In this document: piece by piece, positions 14,559 through 17,306 of the stretch
Numbering within the stretch: position 1 is the first letter of the stretch
How the letters are laid out: each line of letters opens with the position of its first letter
Assembly (NCBI GenBank): GCA_902727905.1
Contig: CACVAR010000309.1
Location: forward strand, 1-17,306
Origin: an uncultured Sulfurovum sp.
GTDB taxonomy: Bacteria > Campylobacterota > Campylobacteria > Campylobacterales > Sulfurovaceae
Length of the DNA: 17,306 bases
Direction of reading: 5' to 3'
Notes under the pieces: generated by a model
Databases searched by the model: none
What the model was told of the DNA's origin: nothing
The model's input: the letters and a program-made list of their open reading frames with translations, nothing else
Made by a program: the position numbers and the translations under genes

Positions 14559-14638
14559 CAAAATAAATAATATCTTAACTTAATAATTAAAGTTTAAAGT
14601 AAAGAATATTTTAAGAAAAGAACGAATGTTCTGTGATT

Positions 14639-14663
14639 AAGCCCACAAAATAGGGCTTTTGTG
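14639..14663. other. Two mutually exclusive hairpins in the divergent gap
   Basis: AAGCCC (14639-14644) can pair with GGGCTT (14653-14658), or CACAAAA (14644-14650) with TTTTGTG (14657-14663). The arms overlap, so only one can form at a time. It lies between divergent genes; no transcript through it is evident. Confidence 0.3.
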
Positions 14664-14779
14664 AATTAATATAAAAAACATACTATTTATGCTAGAACAA
14701 TTATTTTAAAATAATATAAAACATTGAAATAACTAATTAAATTATATGTGTTAAAAAATATTTTCAGATAGAATATGTC

Positions 14780-14785
14780 TATAAT
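14780..14785 (+). promoter_or_regulatory. Candidate promoter (-10 TATAAT) for the OmpA/coiled-coil pair
   Basis: A consensus TATAAT with TG four bases upstream (TGTCTATAAT). Initiation near 14792 leaves a leader of about 19 bases that includes AAAGG and AGGG ahead of the ATG at 14811. Confidence 0.5.
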
Positions 14786-14810
14786 TTTTTAAATAAAAAG
14801 GTTAGGGTAA

Positions 14811-15365
14811 ATGAACTTACGAGTAGCGATTCTTCTTTGTTTTATTGTTGCTGCTTCATTTATTGCTTTTACGCTTTATATGAATGCACCACAGTTATAT
14901 AAGGAACAACTTGAAAGAGATAGATTAGCAAAGATTCAAAAAACATCTGCAAAGAAGTATGTACGGCAAAGAAAATTGTATGTTCCTAAGCGTTCTGTAC
15001 TTTTAGCTCAGGAAGTACTCAACAAGCTTTTAGAAAAGCGTCCTATAGATTTTACAAGTAATGATTTTTCATTGAACTTAGATAATAACAAGAAAGATGA
15101 GCTGAATGTCAAGAAGCAGGTACTAACAAATATAGTTGACACAGTGAATAACTTAAAAGAAAATGCTGTATTAAGTATAACTACCTATACAGATACAAAT
15201 GGTTCAGCAGAGGCTAACCTCTTATTGTCTCAAAAAAGAGCAGATAAATTAAAAACATATTTTTTAGAACGAACGAATTTACTTTTTATAACGGCCATTG
15301 GCTATGGAGAAGCGCTACCCTTAACAAGTAGACGCGTAGAGATTAATTTAAAAAAGGTTCAATAA
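14811..15365 (+). CDS. Membrane-anchored OmpA-like (peptidoglycan-associating) protein
   Basis: The 184-residue protein has an uncleaved-looking N-terminal TM segment (about 5-24), a basic linker (YVRQRKLYVPKRS), and a C-terminal OmpA/MotB-type domain from about 75. In this domain the ITTYTDTNGSAEANLLLSQKRADKLKTYF stretch (positions about 123-151; key Asp, Asn, Ser, Arg-Ala) is the helix-loop that contacts diaminopimelate in OmpA-like proteins. The canonical GHTD is here TYTD and the next motif reads IGYGEALPLTSRRVEI, as in the family's GxGExxP...NRRVEI. It is likely anchored in the inner membrane and reaches the cell wall. Its stop overlaps the next gene's start (TAATG), so both are translated together. 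Confidence 0.75.
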   Translation: MNLRVAILLCFIVAASFIAFTLYMNAPQLYKEQLERDRLAKIQKTSAKKYVRQRKLYVPKRSVLLAQEVLNKLLEKRPIDFTSNDFSLNLDNNKKDELNVKKQVLTNIVDTVNNLKENAVLSITTYTDTNGSAEANLLLSQKRADKLKTYFLERTNLLFITAIGYGEALPLTSRRVEINLKKVQ

Positions 15366-15916
15366 TGATAGATATAATAATGCAAATAAGTGCTTATCTT
15401 ATAATAGGAATATTACTAGGGTACTTTTTTGGTTGGTTGATTACTAAAATATATTTAACACAGAAGTATCAAGGTAAATTAGATCAATTTATTAGTACAA
15501 AAAGTGTTGATGTAAAAGAATTAGACAAGGTAAAAGCTGAAATTTTTAAATATAAAAAAGAGAATAAATTATTAAAAGCACAAAATGCAAGAGTGAGTTC
15601 TGGCTATGATGGACAAAAGTATGTACTCGATCAGCATAACGAAACTTTGGATGAGTTCCAAAAACGTCTGTTAAGTAAAGATGGAGTCATTGAAACACTA
15701 ACAAGTAAGTTATCAGAAGTAGAAGAAAAACAACGAAACATAGAAAAACAATATGAAGAAGAGATAGATGCTTTTATGTTTGAACGAATAGAGTTAACAA
15801 AAAAGTATAAAGACCTTTTAGAAAAACATACAGCATTTAAAAAACATCAAGGTATGTTAAAGGAAAAAGAATCTTGGTTCAGTAAGTTTTTTTCTATACC
15901 TTCTAATGTACATTAA
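15365..15916 (+). CDS. Membrane-anchored coiled-coil protein coupled to the OmpA-like protein
   Basis: The 183-residue protein has one TM segment at about 8-30 (ISAYLIIGILLGYFFGWLI) and then an almost continuous charged helix (about 45-170) with heptad-like spacing (LDKVKAEIFKYKKENKLLKAQ, ETLTSKLSEVEEKQRNIEKQYEE), ending in WFSKFFSIPSN. The basic residues after the TM and lack of signal cleavage favour a cytoplasmic coiled coil, but orientation is not certain. One-base overlap with the upstream gene implies stoichiometric production and a joint envelope task. No known family recognised. Its stop codon overlaps, by three bases, the stop of folE on the other strand. Confidence 0.65.
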   Translation: MIDIIMQISAYLIIGILLGYFFGWLITKIYLTQKYQGKLDQFISTKSVDVKELDKVKAEIFKYKKENKLLKAQNARVSSGYDGQKYVLDQHNETLDEFQKRLLSKDGVIETLTSKLSEVEEKQRNIEKQYEEEIDAFMFERIELTKKYKDLLEKHTAFKKHQGMLKEKESWFSKFFSIPSNVH

Positions 15917-15928
15917 AAATTAGAAGGT
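15898..15928. other. Hairpin spanning the overlapping 3' ends of folE and the coiled-coil gene
   Basis: ACCTTCTAAT (15898-15907) and ATTAGAAGGT (15919-15928) are a perfect 10-bp inverted repeat. The 11-base loop contains both stop codons, and a 12-base palindrome TAATGTACATTA (15904-15915) is nested in it. Neither side has the T run of an ordinary terminator in its own direction, so it may work by base pairing or RNase protection. Confidence 0.55.
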
Positions 15929-16491
15929 GCTGGGGTATTGATAATATTGTAAAACTCAGAACGTGTACGTTGATCACTTTTAAAAAGACCTCTAAGGGCT
16001 GAACTCACCGTTGTAGAGTTAATCTTTTGCACCCCTCTCATCTCCATACACATGTGTCGTGCATGAACAACTACGGCTACACCTTTGGGGTTGATTGTGT
16101 TGGCAATAGCATCTGCTATTTGCTCTGTCATTTGTTCTTGTATTTGTAAACGTCTTGCAAATACATTAACGATACGTGGAATTTTTGAGAGACCTACTAC
16201 TTTACCATCAGGTATGTAAGCAACGTGCGCTCGACCAATAATAGGTAGCATATGGTGCTCACAAGTAGAGTAGAACTCAATGTCACGAACCACAACCATT
16301 TCATCATTGCTTGAAGTAAAAAGGGCTTTGTTTAAAATAGCTTCTGGATCTTCATGATAGCCTTCTGTTAAAAACTCCCACGCTTTAGCAACACGACTTG
16401 GTGTTTTAAGTAAACCTTCTCTCTTTGGGTCTTCTCCTAAAAGCTCTAAAACTTTACTGACAGCACCTTCAAATTCTTCTTGTTTATTCAT
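15913..16491 (-). CDS. folE: GTP cyclohydrolase I
   Basis: The 192-residue enzyme converts GTP to 7,8-dihydroneopterin triphosphate and formate, the first step of folate (and, through QueD, queuosine) synthesis, as a cytoplasmic homodecamer. The zinc ligands Cys77 and His80 lie in STCEHHMLP, and the third, Cys148, in HARHMCMEMRG. His79 and His146 match catalytic His112 and His179 of E. coli. Other family blocks are intact: TPSRVAKAWEFLTEGY, VVGLSKIPRIVNVFARRLQIQE, and the C-terminal TVSSALRGLF. Length is as for bacterial FolE type IA. AGGG before the ATG is a fair ribosome site. It is divergent from luxS across 81 bases and converges on the coiled-coil gene. Confidence 0.97.
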   Translation of the reverse strand: MNKQEEFEGAVSKVLELLGEDPKREGLLKTPSRVAKAWEFLTEGYHEDPEAILNKALFTSSNDEMVVVRDIEFYSTCEHHMLPIIGRAHVAYIPDGKVVGLSKIPRIVNVFARRLQIQEQMTEQIADAIANTINPKGVAVVVHARHMCMEMRGVQKINSTTVSSALRGLFKSDQRTRSEFYNIINTPAPSNF

Positions 16492-16517
16492 AGACAGACC
16501 CTATTTATTTTTAATTG

Positions 16518-16545
16518 TGCTATTTTAGCATTATTATTGTATATT
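16518..16545. promoter_or_regulatory. Divergent folE/luxS promoter region with a palindrome
   Basis: TGCTA-TTT-TAGCA (16518-16530) is a perfect dyad. Read leftwards it supplies TGC-TAAAAT, an extended -10 for folE, with initiation about 25 bases before its ATG. Read rightwards, TG-TATATT (16538-16545) can be the -10 for luxS, about 27 bases before its ATG. The palindrome might also bind a regulator of both genes. Confidence 0.4.
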
Positions 16546-16572
16546 TCGTTAATTAAAATAGAAGGAATTAAT

Positions 16573-17094
16573 ATGCCATTATTAGATAGTTTTACAGTAG
16601 ACCACACAAAGATGCCAGCACCAGCTGTACGCGTTGCTAAAAGCATGAGTACACCAAGTGGAGATGATATTACCGTTTTTGATCTACGTTTTGTTAGACC
16701 CAATGAGAATATTTTATCTGAAAGAGGAATTCATACTTTAGAGCATTTGTTTGCAGGATTCATGCGTGATCATTTGAATTCTAAAAAAGTTGAAATTATT
16801 GATTTGTCACCTATGGGTTGTAGAACAGGCTTTTACATGTCACTACTTGGCGCACCAAAAGAGAAAAAAGTTGCTAAAGCATGGAAGAAAGCAATGGAAG
16901 ATGTCTTAGATGTTGCTAACCAAAGTGATATTCCAGAACTTAATCTTTATCAGTGTGGTACTTGTGAAATGCACTCATTAGACGAAGCACAAGAGATTGC
17001 TAAAAATATTGTGGATGCAGATATAGGAATTATGTCTAATGATGAACTGAAGCTCTCAAAGAAAAAATTAAAAAAATTAGAAAAAGAAGCCTAA
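16573..17094 (+). CDS. luxS: S-ribosylhomocysteine lyase (autoinducer-2 synthase)
   Basis: The 173-residue enzyme cleaves S-ribosylhomocysteine to homocysteine and DPD, the precursor of autoinducer-2, in the activated methyl cycle. The metal site is complete: His54 and His58 in HTLEH (with catalytic Glu57) and Cys128 in YQCGTCEMHS. The catalytic Cys83 is in MGCRTGFYM. The start is the ATG at 16573 (MPLLDSFTVDHT), preceded by AAGGA; the frame is open further upstream but that part lies in the promoter. The tail after IGIMSNDELKLS is lysine-rich. An MnmC-like gene begins directly at the stop codon, so the two are probably translationally coupled. Confidence 0.97.
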   Translation: MPLLDSFTVDHTKMPAPAVRVAKSMSTPSGDDITVFDLRFVRPNENILSERGIHTLEHLFAGFMRDHLNSKKVEIIDLSPMGCRTGFYMSLLGAPKEKKVAKAWKKAMEDVLDVANQSDIPELNLYQCGTCEMHSLDEAQEIAKNIVDADIGIMSNDELKLSKKKLKKLEKEA

Positions 17095-17306
17095 TTGTAT
17101 AACGAAGTACTACGACCTGAAAAAGAACTAGTACTTTGTGAAGATGGTTCCAAGACACTTTTTTCAAAAGAGTTTGATGAACCTTATCATTCAACTAAAG
17201 ATGGTGCATTGCATGAGTCTTTAGAAAAACATGTAAAACCTGCATTACAAATTAAAAAAATGTCTAAAAAGTTAGTTATTTTAGACATCTGTTTTGGTTT
17301 GGGCTA
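17095..17306 (+). CDS. MnmC-like SAM-dependent methyltransferase, N-terminal part (runs off window)
   Basis: An open frame runs from TTG at 17095, immediately after the luxS TAA, to the window end (70 full codons). No other start codon is usable before an ATG well inside the homology, so TTG is the likely start. Visible are EDGSKTLFSKEFDEPYHSTKDGAL and HESLEKHVKPAL, which match the N-terminal part of the MnmC methyltransferase domain (family pattern PYHS...GAL.ES), and VILDICFGLGY, the SAM-binding motif I. In E. coli, MnmC completes the mnm5s2U34 modification of tRNA wobble uridine; whether the FAD domain is present cannot be seen. Coupling to luxS is plausible since both touch SAM metabolism, but that is inference. 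Confidence 0.75.
   Translation, partial: MYNEVLRPEKELVLCEDGSKTLFSKEFDEPYHSTKDGALHESLEKHVKPALQIKKMSKKLVILDICFGLG

Noticed and set aside
14517..14561. Upstream TTG start of the UGDH-like protein
   Set aside because: It overlaps a -10-like box, and the Rossmann homology begins at MKVTV with a good ribosome site for the ATG at 14516.
16480..16572. N-terminal extension of LuxS upstream of the ATG at 16573
   Set aside because: It would overlap the folE start and the divergent promoter. The AAGGA site and the family's standard MPLLDSF start point to 16573.
1..17306. CRISPR array, insertion sequence, attachment site, tRNA or rRNA
   Set aside because: No regularly spaced repeats, terminal inverted repeats with transposase, cloverleaf-like sequences or rRNA motifs were seen.

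Overview
The window looks like chromosomal DNA of a Campylobacterota species (former Epsilonproteobacteria). The evidence is strong AT-richness, the rpsT-prfA pair, a luxS gene followed by an MnmC-type methyltransferase, and promoters that are mostly extended -10 boxes without a clear -35. A Sulfurimonas/Arcobacter-like free-living lineage is my guess; the genus cannot be fixed from the sequence alone. No rRNA, tRNA, CRISPR array, transposase or phage gene was seen, and no gene-free gap exceeds 300 bases (the largest, 2848-3132, holds one terminator-like hairpin).

Left part (1-6498, all + strand): the 3' end of a peptide-type ABC transporter ATPase (1-564); a secreted lipoprotein zinc metalloprotease and a small exported partner (714-2847); a small peptidoglycan-binding-fold protein without signal peptide (3133-3393); then what looks like a three-gene unit: an HTH/coiled-coil protein (3469-4110), a hydrogenase-like large subunit of HycE/HyfG two-domain layout (4128-5483), and a hydrogenase-like small subunit (5492-5998). 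The large subunit has lost all four Ni-binding cysteines, while the small subunit keeps the four cysteines of its proximal [4Fe-4S] cluster. This is the most unusual part of the window. A Sel1-repeat secreted protein follows (6088-6498).

Middle part (6601-12529): an RND efflux permease encoded as two half-proteins split by a single in-frame stop (6601-8283 and 8284-10101), possibly from a leaderless mRNA. Its probable periplasmic adaptor lies convergently on the other strand (10134-10925), with a strong bidirectional terminator between them. No outer-membrane channel gene is present. Next come the housekeeping genes rpsT (S20) and prfA (release factor 1).

Right part (12539-17306): two minus-strand envelope proteins of unknown function; a standalone, degenerate UDP-glucose-dehydrogenase-like Rossmann protein (14055-14516, -); a translationally coupled OmpA-domain protein and membrane-anchored coiled-coil protein (14811-15916, +); folE (GTP cyclohydrolase I, -) converging on that pair; and luxS (+), divergent from folE and followed directly by the start of an MnmC-like methyltransferase that runs off the window.

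Together this is a mosaic of core genes (rpsT, prfA, folE, luxS) and lineage-specific envelope or redox genes. The best candidate for an undescribed system is the HTH/coiled-coil plus cysteine-less hydrogenase-like pair at 3469-5998.
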